Below are positions 27,977 to 37,297 of a stretch of DNA of 64,000 nucleotides, piece after piece; the first letter of the stretch is position 1, and each line of letters starts with the position of its first letter. Below the pieces are notes generated by a model. It did no database searches, had not been told where the DNA came from, and saw nothing but the letters and a program-made list of their open reading frames with translations. Where the stretch lies: positions 1 through 64,000 of the forward strand of contig NZ_QWET01000024.1 of the NCBI RefSeq assembly GCF_003573545.1. Direction: 5' to 3'. The translations under genes and the position numbers were made by a program. The stretch is from Mariniphaga sediminis. Its GTDB lineage: Bacteria > Bacteroidota > Bacteroidia > Bacteroidales > Prolixibacteraceae.

Positions 27977-28645
27977 ATGATTCCTGTTTTCATTTCAGAA
28001 GAGTTAAAAACCTGTGTACCGGAGCTTACGCTTTCGTGTATTGAATGCGATGTACAGGTAATGGAGGAAAACGAGTTGTTATGGGCTGAGATTGATGAGC
28101 GGGTGGGGAAGGTGGCTGCTTCACTGAAAGTGGAACAAATCAGTGAGTTGCCGGCCATTGCAGCATCGCGCCGCGGCTACAAAGCCTGTGGCAAAGATCC
28201 GGCCCGTTACCGGTTGTCTGCCGAAGCACTGTTGCGGCGAACTGTTCAGGGGAAAGGTTTGTACAGGGTAAATAATGTGGTTGATTTACTTAACCTGGTT
28301 TCCCTCTCTACCGGCTTTTCCATTGGCGGTTATGATGCAGAAAAGATTGAAGGTGATGCGGTTTTCGGCATTGGCCGGGAAAACGAACCTTACCAGGGCA
28401 TTGGCCGCGGCGAGTTGAATATTGGCTCGCTGCCTGTTTTTCGTGATAGCAAAGGCGCGTTTGGAACGCCCACCAGCGACTCGGTGCGTACCTGTGTAAC
28501 TCCTGACACCCGGAGGTTTTTGATGATAATTATTGGTTTTGGTGTAATGGAGGAGTTGGAAAATGCCACAGATATGGCAGTGTCTCTTCTGAAAAAATAT
28601 GCCGGGGCAGAAAATGTGGAGACGAAGAATGTAACAATCGGTTAG
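27977..28645 (+). CDS. B3/B4 tRNA-binding-domain protein
   Basis: A 222-residue protein resembling the stand-alone B3/B4 domain of phenylalanyl-tRNA synthetase beta subunit: AAIAASRRGYKACGKDPARYRLSAEALLRR, then NNVVDLLNLVSLSTGFSIGGYD and IGRGELNIGSLPVF. In the synthetase this domain edits Tyr-tRNA(Phe); free-standing versions may act on mischarged tRNA or related substrates, but this is not shown. ATG at 27977 fits the family and the promoter at 27929-27958; the in-frame upstream start at 27884 would place that promoter inside the gene. Confidence 0.8.
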   Translation: MIPVFISEELKTCVPELTLSCIECDVQVMEENELLWAEIDERVGKVAASLKVEQISELPAIAASRRGYKACGKDPARYRLSAEALLRRTVQGKGLYRVNNVVDLLNLVSLSTGFSIGGYDAEKIEGDAVFGIGRENEPYQGIGRGELNIGSLPVFRDSKGAFGTPTSDSVRTCVTPDTRRFLMIIIGFGVMEELENATDMAVSLLKKYAGAENVETKNVTIG

Positions 28646-28708
28646 CGGCTTGAAATTGTTTTTGACGGCTCACCGGAGAATGTAAAAAATAAAAACCATA
28701 AGAATTAG

Positions 28709-29266
28709 ATGTTGCTTCAAAAAGTTTGTAAGTTGATTCTCCGGCTGACGGGCTGGAAGTCAACAGGATCGCTTGTGACAGATCCGAAAATTATTTTTGT
28801 GGGGGTTCCGCACACCAGCGGCTGGGATTTTGTGATGTCGTGGATTTACTATAAATCGTTGGGCGGAAGGGCAAATATCCTCATAAAAAGGGAGTTTTTT
28901 TTCTGGCCCGTCGGCTATTTTCTGAAAAAAATGGGCGGGATTCCCATTGACCGTTCCAAAGGTGCCAATGTTATCCGGCAAATCATTCATCAGTTTAACG
29001 AACGGGAGTATATGCACCTGGCCATTACCCCGGAAGGAACCCGTAAACGCACTACAAAGTGGAAAGCAGGTTTTCATACCATCGCGCGTACAGTCGGAAT
29101 TCCTGTTTACCTGGTAACTTTTGACTGGGGCTGCAAGGAGATGACAATTTGGGGCAAATTTGAGCTTACCGACGATGCCAAAGCAGACATCCGGCGGCTT
29201 AAGGATTTTTTCAAAGAAAAAGGGGTGCAGGGCAAACACCCTGAAAATTTTACAACGGAGTATTAG
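28709..29266 (+). CDS. 1-acylglycerol-3-phosphate-type acyltransferase (PlsC domain)
   Basis: A 185-residue protein with PlsC-family motifs in order: HX4D as HTSGWD (H35, D40), IPIDRSKG at about 78-85 and PEGTR at 108-112. It would transfer an acyl chain to a lysophospholipid or similar acceptor at the inner membrane. It is shorter than classical PlsC and has no obvious N-terminal membrane helix, as in many Bacteroidetes homologues. It lies 63 bp after the B3/B4 gene on the same strand. Confidence 0.82.
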   Translation: MLLQKVCKLILRLTGWKSTGSLVTDPKIIFVGVPHTSGWDFVMSWIYYKSLGGRANILIKREFFFWPVGYFLKKMGGIPIDRSKGANVIRQIIHQFNEREYMHLAITPEGTRKRTTKWKAGFHTIARTVGIPVYLVTFDWGCKEMTIWGKFELTDDAKADIRRLKDFFKEKGVQGKHPENFTTEY

Positions 29267-29381
29267 TTTCTTTTGTTTTTTCATCCCGGATGCGGCCTGA
29301 AAGGGAGACCAGTAAAAGCAGTACCGCAAAGTTTTGATTTTTTGATATCGGGTTTTGAATAATTTGCATTGGGGATAAAAC

Positions 29382-30017
29382 TTACTGAAGATTGAATACC
29401 GGAACTTGTACTTTCAATTGCAAATAGGTATTCCTGTGTGTGCTTGTAAACGGAACAGCCGGGTCGTAAATCATTCGCTGGTATTTCAATCCCCAGGCAT
29501 ATTCCAGCAGAATATCCATACCTCGTAAATCGATTCCGGCTCCCAGCTTCAAATGGAATGTTGTTTTATTGATATCCACATCTGCATTCAGGGCGTATGC
29601 AACTTCCAGGGCAGGAGAGGCATACAGTTTTGAGGCGAGAAAATATTTTATTCCGCCCGAAACCGCAATGTGATTAAATGAAGTATTATCGAAAGTTCCG
29701 TAAACCGGTTTCGTCTCATTGTAACCTCCCGGCCCCAATGGGTTTTTTTGTAAAAATACGTCGCTGGAAAGGTTGTAATAATTCAATTCCACTACCTGAT
29801 GTATTTTGGGTTTCCAGTGGTCTTCAAAAAAAACTCCGGCAGACCAGCCCCAGCCGTTATCCATGCTGTTATTCAAACTCGCACCCAAATGCTGCGGCTC
29901 CGGATAGAAGCGGATGGCACCACCGGAAAGGCCAACTTCGGTGATTCGCTGGGCCTGAATGTTATATGTTATAGAAATTAAAAACAATAAAAAGGCTGAA
30001 GTCAATAACTTTTTCAT
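29382..30017 (-). CDS. Outer-membrane beta-barrel protein (cassette A)
   Basis: A 211-residue protein with a signal peptide (ends YNIQAQ) and amphipathic strands such as VGLSGGAIRFYPE, SAGVFFEDHWKPK, FHLKLGAGIDLRGMDILLEYAWGLKYQ. It ends YLQLKVQVPVFNLQ, consistent with a small barrel. It is the last gene of cassette A (DUF4249, TonB receptor, barrel, barrel; all minus strand). Function is unknown and may be accessory to the receptor. Confidence 0.7.
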   Translation of the reverse strand: MKKLLTSAFLLFLISITYNIQAQRITEVGLSGGAIRFYPEPQHLGASLNNSMDNGWGWSAGVFFEDHWKPKIHQVVELNYYNLSSDVFLQKNPLGPGGYNETKPVYGTFDNTSFNHIAVSGGIKYFLASKLYASPALEVAYALNADVDINKTTFHLKLGAGIDLRGMDILLEYAWGLKYQRMIYDPAVPFTSTHRNTYLQLKVQVPVFNLQ

Positions 30018-30039
30018 TTTTTCGGTTTTTATAAAATGT

Positions 30040-30651
30040 TTAAAATTTCCACAGCGGGTATTCCAGTTTCAGGAAAATTTCCCGATGCCTCACCGTAACT
30101 CCAGAAGAGCTGTTTTCACTGACTTTTATTCTTTTGTCGACACTACTAAATCCTCTGGAAAATTGCATGGAGATACTCAAATTTTGTATTTTCCAGCCCA
30201 TGCCGGCTTGCCAGTTGTATTCCGGTATTTTTTGTTGCGAGAAAGCAGAAACGCCATCATAATAACCTTTTATCTGGCGAACAAGAGTTACGCCTGCGGT
30301 TAAATACAAGTTTCGCCAAATACCTTGTCTCACATTTAATGGAATGTTGACCGATTGCCATTTCACATCTAAATTTTCACCTGAAAATAAATCTTTCTTA
30401 TCCGGGCTAAGATGGGCATACTCAAGACCTAAAGAGACCCCTGTACTTTTAAAAAAATTGTAGCCCAATGATATTCCTGCTGCCGGAGAGAAGGCATTAC
30501 TTACAAAAAGTTCTGAAGGATGCCTCTCTGTGTTCGCGGGGAAATAATATCCCAGTTTGGAATTAATGCTTAGTTCAAATCCTTTTTGTCCTTGTGCAAC
30601 AAAACAGGCAGCCAAAATGAAAGTTGTCAGTACTAGTTTTCTCATAATCAT
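30040..30651 (-). CDS. Outer-membrane beta-barrel protein (cassette A)
   Basis: A 203-residue protein with a signal peptide ending CFVAQGQ, followed by alternating strands (FELSINSKLGYYFPA, AAGISLGYNFFKSTGVSLGLEYA, NLYLTAGVTLVRQIKGYY) and a C-terminal LKLEYPLWKF, a typical barrel ending in phenylalanine. It lies between the receptor gene (22 bp) and the other small barrel gene (22 bp), so all are probably one transcript. Confidence 0.72.
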   Translation of the reverse strand: MIMRKLVLTTFILAACFVAQGQKGFELSINSKLGYYFPANTERHPSELFVSNAFSPAAGISLGYNFFKSTGVSLGLEYAHLSPDKKDLFSGENLDVKWQSVNIPLNVRQGIWRNLYLTAGVTLVRQIKGYYDGVSAFSQQKIPEYNWQAGMGWKIQNLSISMQFSRGFSSVDKRIKVSENSSSGVTVRHREIFLKLEYPLWKF

Positions 30652-30672
30652 TTTTATTATTTATTTTTTTTT

Positions 30673-32994
30673 CTAAAAAACATATTTAAATGCCACAGAG
30701 GGTATAATCGGAAATACAGAGACCTGTTTTACCTGGCCACTTTGATTTTTGTAATAATACCACGGATTCATCCGGTTATAAACATTGTACACAGAAAACG
30801 ACCAGGTTATACTTTTACTATCATTTTTTTGTTTTGTAATGTTGTATCCAATATCAAGGTGATGAAATGCCGGCATTTTTAAGTTGTTTGGATTGCTGTA
30901 TGTAAACCGCTTTTTTTGCCATGGTATAGGGTGTTCGGCAAAATCCGTTCCTGGCAACAGCATTCCTTCAATTTCAGTATCCGGCATGCTGAGGTTGTTC
31001 CCGGATTGTAAAGTAAAACCAACTGAAATTGACCTGGATGTATTGTACCGTTTATTCAGTTTATATTCAGCTAAAATGGAAATGTCGTGTAGCCGGTCGT
31101 ATTTGAAAGGAAACCAATTGCCCTGGTTCAGTTCGTTAAATTTACGTTCAGAACGAGACAATGTGTAGGAAAAAATACCGGTTAACCTGCCTTTTTGCTT
31201 CTCTGCAAGGAACTCTACTCCAAAAGCTTTTCCATCCCCAACCAATACATTTTCTTCCCATCCTGATTCTTTGGGATTTAAAAATGCAACGCCTTCGTCG
31301 AAACGTATTACATGGTTCATTATTTTATAATATCCTTCAATCCCAAAAATATAGTTTGGGGCAGGTTCGTATGTCAGGCCTACGGTAACCTGTTTAGATA
31401 ATTGAGGCCCAATTTTATCTGTGGATGCTACCCACAAATCGGTTGGCATTCCCAACGATGAATTGGTAAGAAGATGCATATTTTGTGTCATCTGGGTAAA
31501 AGATGCACTTGCTGAAAATGAGGGTGAAAAATAAAGGTTTGCAGCCAAACGCGGTTGGAAATGAATGTAACTTTTTTCCCCGGTAAAATATCCGGAAACC
31601 CGACTGCCGAGGTTTAACGCGAGCCATCCAAAACTGAATGCGTTTTCCAGGTACATTTCGACCTGTTTGGCATTTGAACGATTTTCTTCATTAAATGAAA
31701 CATCTGAGTTTTTACTTTTTAACTGAATAATATTTGGATTGAATATTAAATGTGAAGCTTTTGCCCCAAACCGTAACGTATATTGAGGCTGAAAATAATA
31801 ATCAAAATCTGCTTTAAAACTAATATCATCTAACAAGGTCATGGTTTTAAAAAGTGTGTGTAGGTCGTCGGATTTTGTTTTCCCTGTTTGCCGATGATTG
31901 AAACGGCTATAATAAAGGGCTAAATTGGAAAAAAGTTTAGGGGAAAACATTTTATTCCACCGGAGTACAGTGGTAAAATTCCCCCAACTGTAGTTGTATG
32001 AAGATTTATCTTTTTTACTCTCCTTTGTATTGTGGAATAATTTGTCGGTACCAGTATAAAAGCTGAGGTACAACCGGTTTTCCGGGTTAAATTTCCAGTT
32101 GGCTTTCGCGTTTAAATCATAAAAATAGTAGTCAAAATTATAGTTGTCTCCATTAAGTTTTTGAAATGCTACCATTGGCAGGTCTAAAAATGTACGACGT
32201 AATGAGACAATAAATGCCGATGTATCCATTTTAATCGGTGATTCATAAGTAATCCGGCCAGCCACCGGGCTGATGGAAAATATTCCACGGCTTTCTTTTA
32301 GGTTTCCTTCCTTCATGGTAACATCCAGTACAGATGAAAGCCGGCCTCCGTAGCGCGCAGGTATGCCACCTTTTATTAGCTCTGCACTTTTTATTGCATC
32401 AGTATTAAAAACAGAAAAAAAACCCATTAAATGATTCACATTGTATACCGGAACACCATCCAGTAAAATCAGGTTTTGGTCGGCGCTTCCTCCGCGCACA
32501 TTATATCCTGCTGTATTTTCTGCTCCCTGTTTAATCCCGGGCATAAACTGCAGGGTTTTTAATACGTCATGTTCTCCAAGTATTACCGGGGCAGACTCTA
32601 CCATTTGCATGTCCACTTGTTGACGGTTCAGTATTGAAAGTTCTGGGTTTCCCCGTACTTGCCGCTGCGCGTTTATTTCTATTTCTTCTATTTCAATTCC
32701 TTTTTGAAGGGGAATGTTAATAAAAGTATCGTTTTTTAACTCAAGGTTGACTGTGTACTCCCTGAACCCCACGAATCGGAACGAAAGATTGCATAAACCT
32801 TCCTTTTCAGTTAAGCTAAAAAAACCGTAGGCGTTTGCTGCTGCACCTTTGCCCGTACTTTTATTATAGACTGTTGCCCCTGCTAGTCGTTCTCCATTGG
32901 CCGAATCAGTTATGTAACCTGAGATGGTAAATTTGGATTGTCCGTTGAGCCATAAAGGAAAAATGGAAAGGAAAAAAATAATTATTCGTTTCAT
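30673..32994 (-). CDS. TonB-dependent outer-membrane receptor (cassette A)
   Basis: A 773-residue receptor: signal peptide (ends LWLNGQ), a CarboxypepD_reg-like domain at about 20-100 (ISGYITDSANGERLAGATVY), a plug domain (VLKTLQFMPGIKQGAENTAG, NVRGGSADQNLILLDGVPVYN, GGIPARYGGRLSSVLDV) and a 22-strand-type barrel ending IIPSVAFKYVF. Start MKRIIIFF at 32994 was chosen because the 14 residues upstream are not signal-like. It is clearly paralogous to the receptor at 34980-37295, with whole blocks identical (e.g. VYNVYNRMNPWYYYKN). The substrate is unknown. No SusD partner is present; the DUF4249 lipoprotein upstream may take that place. Confidence 0.9.
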   Translation of the reverse strand: MKRIIIFFLSIFPLWLNGQSKFTISGYITDSANGERLAGATVYNKSTGKGAAANAYGFFSLTEKEGLCNLSFRFVGFREYTVNLELKNDTFINIPLQKGIEIEEIEINAQRQVRGNPELSILNRQQVDMQMVESAPVILGEHDVLKTLQFMPGIKQGAENTAGYNVRGGSADQNLILLDGVPVYNVNHLMGFFSVFNTDAIKSAELIKGGIPARYGGRLSSVLDVTMKEGNLKESRGIFSISPVAGRITYESPIKMDTSAFIVSLRRTFLDLPMVAFQKLNGDNYNFDYYFYDLNAKANWKFNPENRLYLSFYTGTDKLFHNTKESKKDKSSYNYSWGNFTTVLRWNKMFSPKLFSNLALYYSRFNHRQTGKTKSDDLHTLFKTMTLLDDISFKADFDYYFQPQYTLRFGAKASHLIFNPNIIQLKSKNSDVSFNEENRSNAKQVEMYLENAFSFGWLALNLGSRVSGYFTGEKSYIHFQPRLAANLYFSPSFSASASFTQMTQNMHLLTNSSLGMPTDLWVASTDKIGPQLSKQVTVGLTYEPAPNYIFGIEGYYKIMNHVIRFDEGVAFLNPKESGWEENVLVGDGKAFGVEFLAEKQKGRLTGIFSYTLSRSERKFNELNQGNWFPFKYDRLHDISILAEYKLNKRYNTSRSISVGFTLQSGNNLSMPDTEIEGMLLPGTDFAEHPIPWQKKRFTYSNPNNLKMPAFHHLDIGYNITKQKNDSKSITWSFSVYNVYNRMNPWYYYKNQSGQVKQVSVFPIIPSVAFKYVF

Positions 32995-33008
32995 GTTTTG
33001 GGAAAAGG

Positions 33009-33878
33009 TTATAAAACAATTGTTGAGATAGAACAAGCGCCAAAAATGCCGAAACCGTTTTCTATATTTGAATAAATCTGAACCGGCTCATTAAACGGAA
33101 GGTCAGACTCCTCATTTAATTTGTATAGTATGCTGGTTTTTATGTATTTATCGTAATGTTCGCTCGCATTTAAAATATGTTTGGCTCTGTATTCATTTGC
33201 TGGAACTAAATCAGGAATAATAAAATCAAGTATTTGCCCGTCATATCCTTCATCTGACAACCGTATTTGATAATAATGCATAAAACCGTATTTTTCTTCG
33301 ATTTCATACCTGCGGTTAAAGGTGTCGGCAAACGGGGCATTAAGAACAACACCTCCTCCGCCACCACCCTTGATTCCTCTTGAAATGGCAGTAGAAAACA
33401 GCCAATAATTATTTTTTCCCTGCTTGTCGTGTATTTGGACATTCAGGTTGTACCTCAATAAATTATACTGGTCGTAACCCACGGTATCTTTAGACCAGGT
33501 AATTTCAGGTTTGTTCGGGACAATTGTTGAAGCCGATATCTTCCCATATTCTTCCGAATCAACTGTAATTCGGTATGTTTTTCCGGAAACAGGAACCTTG
33601 TTGAGTTTAAATTTGCCATTTCCTGCATGTGAAAATCTGCCCAGTAAATTTTCTTCTTCGTATAACAGAATTTCGGCATCGTTTACGGTTTTTATCTCAT
33701 TAATGGTATCCAGCATTTTGGAAAGGGAAAGACTGGCTGTAATGACCGCTGAATCGGGATTCAATATACAGTTCAGGCAAAGCCTGGGTTCATGCTCAAA
33801 ATCAAAACTAACATCTTCTTCACAGGAAAGAAAAATTGCGGTAACCAGTAAAATAATAAAAGTGCTTTTAAACTTCAT
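33009..33878 (-). CDS. DUF4249 lipoprotein (cassette A)
   Basis: A 289-residue lipoprotein (lipobox cysteine in IFLSCEEDV) of the DUF4249 type: CLNCILNPDS, then SEHYDKYIKTSI and EPVQIYSNIENGFGIFGACS. DUF4249 proteins are usually encoded next to TonB-dependent receptors in Bacteroidetes, and a surface role with the receptor is likely but undefined. It ends 14 bp before the receptor start. Its leader is the second copy of the sulfatase-tail repeat. It is more distant from the two DUF4249 proteins of cassette B than those are from each other. Confidence 0.82.
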   Translation of the reverse strand: MKFKSTFIILLVTAIFLSCEEDVSFDFEHEPRLCLNCILNPDSAVITASLSLSKMLDTINEIKTVNDAEILLYEEENLLGRFSHAGNGKFKLNKVPVSGKTYRITVDSEEYGKISASTIVPNKPEITWSKDTVGYDQYNLLRYNLNVQIHDKQGKNNYWLFSTAISRGIKGGGGGGVVLNAPFADTFNRRYEIEEKYGFMHYYQIRLSDEGYDGQILDFIIPDLVPANEYRAKHILNASEHYDKYIKTSILYKLNEESDLPFNEPVQIYSNIENGFGIFGACSISTIVL

Positions 33879-34376
33879 ATTTAATACTTGATAATTTTTT
33901 TAATAAAATAAGTACTGCAACCAGCTCCGGAGACCGGATTAGTATAAACTGGCTGAGTTGCTTTTAGCCCCTGATACTGTATTCTATTGCCATGCAACTA
34001 TTGTTTTTTTAGCCTCTGCCAAAAAAACTCTCCTATGTTATTCTCTCCGAAAAAATGTGCCTAGGTAAGGACTCCTGCAAACATATAAAATAATCACATC
34101 CTATCAATACATTGTGATTGGTTTTTATATGTTCTGTAATATAATTTTATCTGTTGCCGAATTTTATGCGGGCTTCATTTAAGTGTTTGTATATGAGTTG
34201 TGTGATTGGAGATGTACTGATACTATTTATTATTTGTGTTTTTTTATGTAGGTATTATATGCTTTTTCCAACTCTTCTACTTTCTCCGGATATTCACCGA
34301 CAAGGTCATCGATTTCAGTGGGATCGTCTTTCAGGTTATACAATTCCCAGGCTTCTCCGTTGGTACATACAATTTG
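33879..34376. repeat. Direct repeat, copy 1 (leader plus stranded sulfatase 3' end)
   Basis: This stretch matches 39031-39539 in the same orientation, about 93% by eye with a few short gaps. It covers the leader of a DUF4249 gene, a hairpin-like TATCA...TGATTGG segment and the last 47 codons of the sulfatase gene. Homology stops abruptly near 34376, 12 bp before the stop codon of the next barrel gene (34388). Blocks such as 33911-33948 (GCTCCGGAGACCGG) and 33990-34024 are identical in both copies. No separate gene lies in it apart from the sulfatase fragment. Confidence 0.9.
34230..34373 (-). pseudogene. Truncated 3' end of a sulfatase gene (47 codons)
   Basis: Read leftwards, this encodes NGEAWELYNLKDDPTEIDDL and continues to a stop at 34230-34232, nearly identical to the end of the intact sulfatase at 39387-40976. 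It has no start codon. A one-base insertion in an A-run changes the last residues from TYMKNTNNK to TYIKKHK. Upstream of it comes an unrelated barrel gene, so it is a stranded tail left by recombination. Confidence 0.85.
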
Positions 34377-34387
34377 TTGAAATTAAC

Positions 34388-34951
34388 CTACCTGAAAATT
34401 GGAATATTAACATCGAACATAATTACTGACCTTCGGTATTTAATAAATAGCCCCCGATTATCGCGTTTATACATAAAATCAGATTTGTTGATACCATGTT
34501 GGTAGTTCAGGAAAATTTTCACCCAATTCAAATCGTAGCCTGCACCTAGTTGTGCATTCATTTCAAATTTTTCACGCTCAATATTTTTTGTTAGGAGCCA
34601 GGCGCCTGAAAGACCGGCTTTAACAACAATATTATTGTTCAGTTTCCATCCATAATTTATGGGTAATTCCAGGGAATTTAAGTCCATGTCAACTTGCAAA
34701 AACATTTCATCAATTGCCGTTTTTCTGAAATTGTAACGCAATCCTGATTCAACAAACTGCCGATTAAATACCGGCTTTAAGACGTATAACCCGCCATTTA
34801 CAGAAAAACTGTTGGTTAACTTAAATTCATTTTCACTGGTGATGGTGTTTAAATACCCACCTCCTGCCACAAGGCCAATTTCGATTTTATTCTGTGCTTT
34901 AACTGATACAGCAGCAAGTATAAAAAGAAAAGAAATCGTCAATTTTTTCAT
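34388..34951 (-). CDS. Outer-membrane beta-barrel protein (cassette B)
   Basis: A 187-residue protein with a signal peptide ending AAVSVKAQ and short amphipathic strands (IEIGLVAGGGYLN, FVESGLRYNFRKTA, LGAGYDLNWVKIFLNYQHG), ending VIMFDVNIPIFR. Length and pattern fit an eight-strand porin-like barrel. It follows the cassette B receptor by 28 bp. Its stop codon lies 12 bp from the point where the sulfatase-tail repeat begins, which marks the cassette boundary. Confidence 0.7.
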   Translation of the reverse strand: MKKLTISFLFILAAVSVKAQNKIEIGLVAGGGYLNTITSENEFKLTNSFSVNGGLYVLKPVFNRQFVESGLRYNFRKTAIDEMFLQVDMDLNSLELPINYGWKLNNNIVVKAGLSGAWLLTKNIEREKFEMNAQLGAGYDLNWVKIFLNYQHGINKSDFMYKRDNRGLFIKYRRSVIMFDVNIPIFR

Positions 34952-34979
34952 CTTTAATTATTTTGAATGATTTTATTTT

Positions 34980-37295
34980 TTAGAACGTGTATTTGAATCC
35001 TACAGATGGGATAACCGGAAATATGGAGATTTGCTTCACCTGTCCGCCGGGGTTTTTGTAATAATACCACGGGTTCATTCGGTTATAAACATTGTAAACA
35101 GAGAATGACCAGGTATATGTTTTTCCATCCTGTTTTTTTCTTTTAAGGTTATAGCCCAAATCGAGATGGTGAAAAACAGGCATTTTCAGGTTGTTGGGGT
35201 TGTCATAAGATTGTTTTGATTGTTGCCAGTCCGGAACTCCGTGGGTATTTTCACTGGCGCCCGGCAAATATATTCCTTCATATTCCACATCAGGCATGCT
35301 GAGGTTATTGCCCGATTGGAGTGTAAAACCGAAGGAGATAGATTTTTCACGGTGCTTGTTATTCAGAATCCGGTATTCTCCCAACAAAGAGATATCGTGC
35401 CTTCTATCATATTTGTGCGGGAACCAGCGCCCCTGGTTAACTTCGTTGAATTGCCTTTCTGACCAAGCCAGCGTGTAAGACAGCATTCCGGTAAGTTTTC
35501 CCTGAACTTTTTTTACCATAAATTCTGCACCGTAAGCCCTGCCTTGCCCAACCGAAATATTTTTGTGCCATTTTGTATCCTGGGAACTCAGAAAAACAGC
35601 CCCTTCCTCGAAGCGGATAACATCATGCATCCATTTGTAGTATGTTTCCACTCCAAACACATATTTTGAAAATCGTTGTTCGATACCAGCCGATATTTGC
35701 CGGCTTTCCTGTGGTTTTACCTCATCCGTTGAAGCTACCCACAAATCGGTTGGCATGCCCAGCGAAGAGTTGGACAACAAGTGGATAAACTGGGTCATTT
35801 TTGTGTAGGAGATTGTAGCCGAAAAACCAGTATGCGGCTGAACTCTTAATGCTGCCCTTGGCTCAAGATAGCTGTATGTTTTTTTCCCGGTAATATAAGT
35901 TACTCCCCTTACTCCGAGGTTCAGCGAAAAAATGCCTGTTTTTAAATTATTTTCGACAAAAGATTCAACATGAAACGAATTGTTTTTTTGCTCTTCATTC
36001 AGGGTGATATCCGCATCATCCCCTTTCATTTGTACAATGTTGGGTGCAAACGCCATACGAGAAGCTTTCCCTCCAAACCTAAGGGTGTAGGATGGCGACA
36101 GATACCAGTCAAAATCAGCTTTCAAAGCCAAATCCTGCATTTCCGAAGTGGCATGAAATACAACTTTCTGCTTTGCCGATTTTGTGCTCCCAAGGTTCTC
36201 AAGCTGGTAGCGGCTGTAATACGCTGAAATATTTGAAAATAGTTTGGGCGAAAAAATGTGGTTCCAGCGAAATACGGAAGTTACATTCCCCCAGTTATAG
36301 CGGAATTTGCTATTTGTTCCGTCGCGGTTATCGTTGCTGTACTGACTGTCTTTACCTGAATAGACACTTAAATAAACGCGGTTTCTGTTGTTGATTATCC
36401 AGTTCGTTTTTGCATTGAAATCGTAAAAATAGTAGCCGTAGTTTCCATCCCTTTCTATGGCTGCCTGGTATAAAAACATGGGAATATCAAGCAGGGTCCT
36501 TCTTAGCGAGACGATAAATGCTGCAGTATCTTTTTTTATGGGCGCCTCGTAGGTCATTCGTGCCGAAACCGGGCTGATTGAAAAAACTCCGCGCGGTTCC
36601 TGCATGTTCCCCTCTTTCATTGAAATATCCAAAACTGATGAAAGCCTTCCTCCATAACGGGCGGGAATCCCCCCTTTATACATCGACACACTTTTTATGG
36701 CATCGCTGTTGAATACGGAGAAGAAACCAAAAAGGTGGTTGACATTATATACGGGCACTCCGTCTAGCAATATCAGGTTTTGGTCGTTGCTACCGCCACG
36801 CACATTAAAGCCGGCGCTGCTTTCGCGGGCCGATTTTATGCCCGGCTGAAATTGCAGGGTTTTTAGTACATCACGCTCACCGAGAATTACGGGCATCCGA
36901 TCTATTTCTTCCATGGCCGGGTTGAGAAAGCTTAAAGACGATAATTGCGAACTGACCTCATCTGTCCGTTTTGCTTTTACTTCAATCTCTTCCAGTTCGA
37001 TGCCGGTGGGGAGCTGAAAATTTATGGTGGTGTCATTTTTTAAATCAATCTGTTTAATTATGGTTTTATAGCCAACAAACCGGCAGGATAATTTGTAAGT
37101 GCCAAGAGGTAGCGTTAAACTGTAAAAACCGTAATTGTTTGTTGCCACACCTAAGTCGGGATCTGCAATAACTGTTGCTCCTGTTAACCGTTCCTTGTCC
37201 GAAGCGCTTTCGGCATATCCGTTTATGATTGCTTTTTTTTGCGCATAAGCCGGGAATGATATTGCCAGCAATAAGAATAGAACAAATTTTTTCAT
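34980..37295 (-). CDS. TonB-dependent outer-membrane receptor (cassette B)
   Basis: A 771-residue receptor with a signal peptide (ends SFPAYAQ), a CarboxypepD_reg-like domain (IINGYAESASDKERLTGATV), a plug (MPVILGERDVLKTLQFQPGI, NVRGGSNDQNLILLDGVPVY, GGIPARYGGRLSSVLDI) and a barrel ending VIPSVGFKYTF. Start at 37295 (MKKFVLFLLL) is preferred over an upstream ATG without signal character. It is paralogous to the cassette A receptor over the full length with many identical blocks, the plug being best conserved and the barrel loops differing. This fits recognition of different ligands. Confidence 0.9.
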   Translation of the reverse strand: MKKFVLFLLLAISFPAYAQKKAIINGYAESASDKERLTGATVIADPDLGVATNNYGFYSLTLPLGTYKLSCRFVGYKTIIKQIDLKNDTTINFQLPTGIELEEIEVKAKRTDEVSSQLSSLSFLNPAMEEIDRMPVILGERDVLKTLQFQPGIKSARESSAGFNVRGGSNDQNLILLDGVPVYNVNHLFGFFSVFNSDAIKSVSMYKGGIPARYGGRLSSVLDISMKEGNMQEPRGVFSISPVSARMTYEAPIKKDTAAFIVSLRRTLLDIPMFLYQAAIERDGNYGYYFYDFNAKTNWIINNRNRVYLSVYSGKDSQYSNDNRDGTNSKFRYNWGNVTSVFRWNHIFSPKLFSNISAYYSRYQLENLGSTKSAKQKVVFHATSEMQDLALKADFDWYLSPSYTLRFGGKASRMAFAPNIVQMKGDDADITLNEEQKNNSFHVESFVENNLKTGIFSLNLGVRGVTYITGKKTYSYLEPRAALRVQPHTGFSATISYTKMTQFIHLLSNSSLGMPTDLWVASTDEVKPQESRQISAGIEQRFSKYVFGVETYYKWMHDVIRFEEGAVFLSSQDTKWHKNISVGQGRAYGAEFMVKKVQGKLTGMLSYTLAWSERQFNEVNQGRWFPHKYDRRHDISLLGEYRILNNKHREKSISFGFTLQSGNNLSMPDVEYEGIYLPGASENTHGVPDWQQSKQSYDNPNNLKMPVFHHLDLGYNLKRKKQDGKTYTWSFSVYNVYNRMNPWYYYKNPGGQVKQISIFPVIPSVGFKYTF

Positions 37296-37297
37296 GT

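Noticed and set aside
29382-33878. Cassette A as a SusCD-type polysaccharide utilisation locus
   Set aside because: No SusD homologue and no glycoside hydrolase are present, and the receptor lacks the SusC-type signature seen in the 60807 protein.
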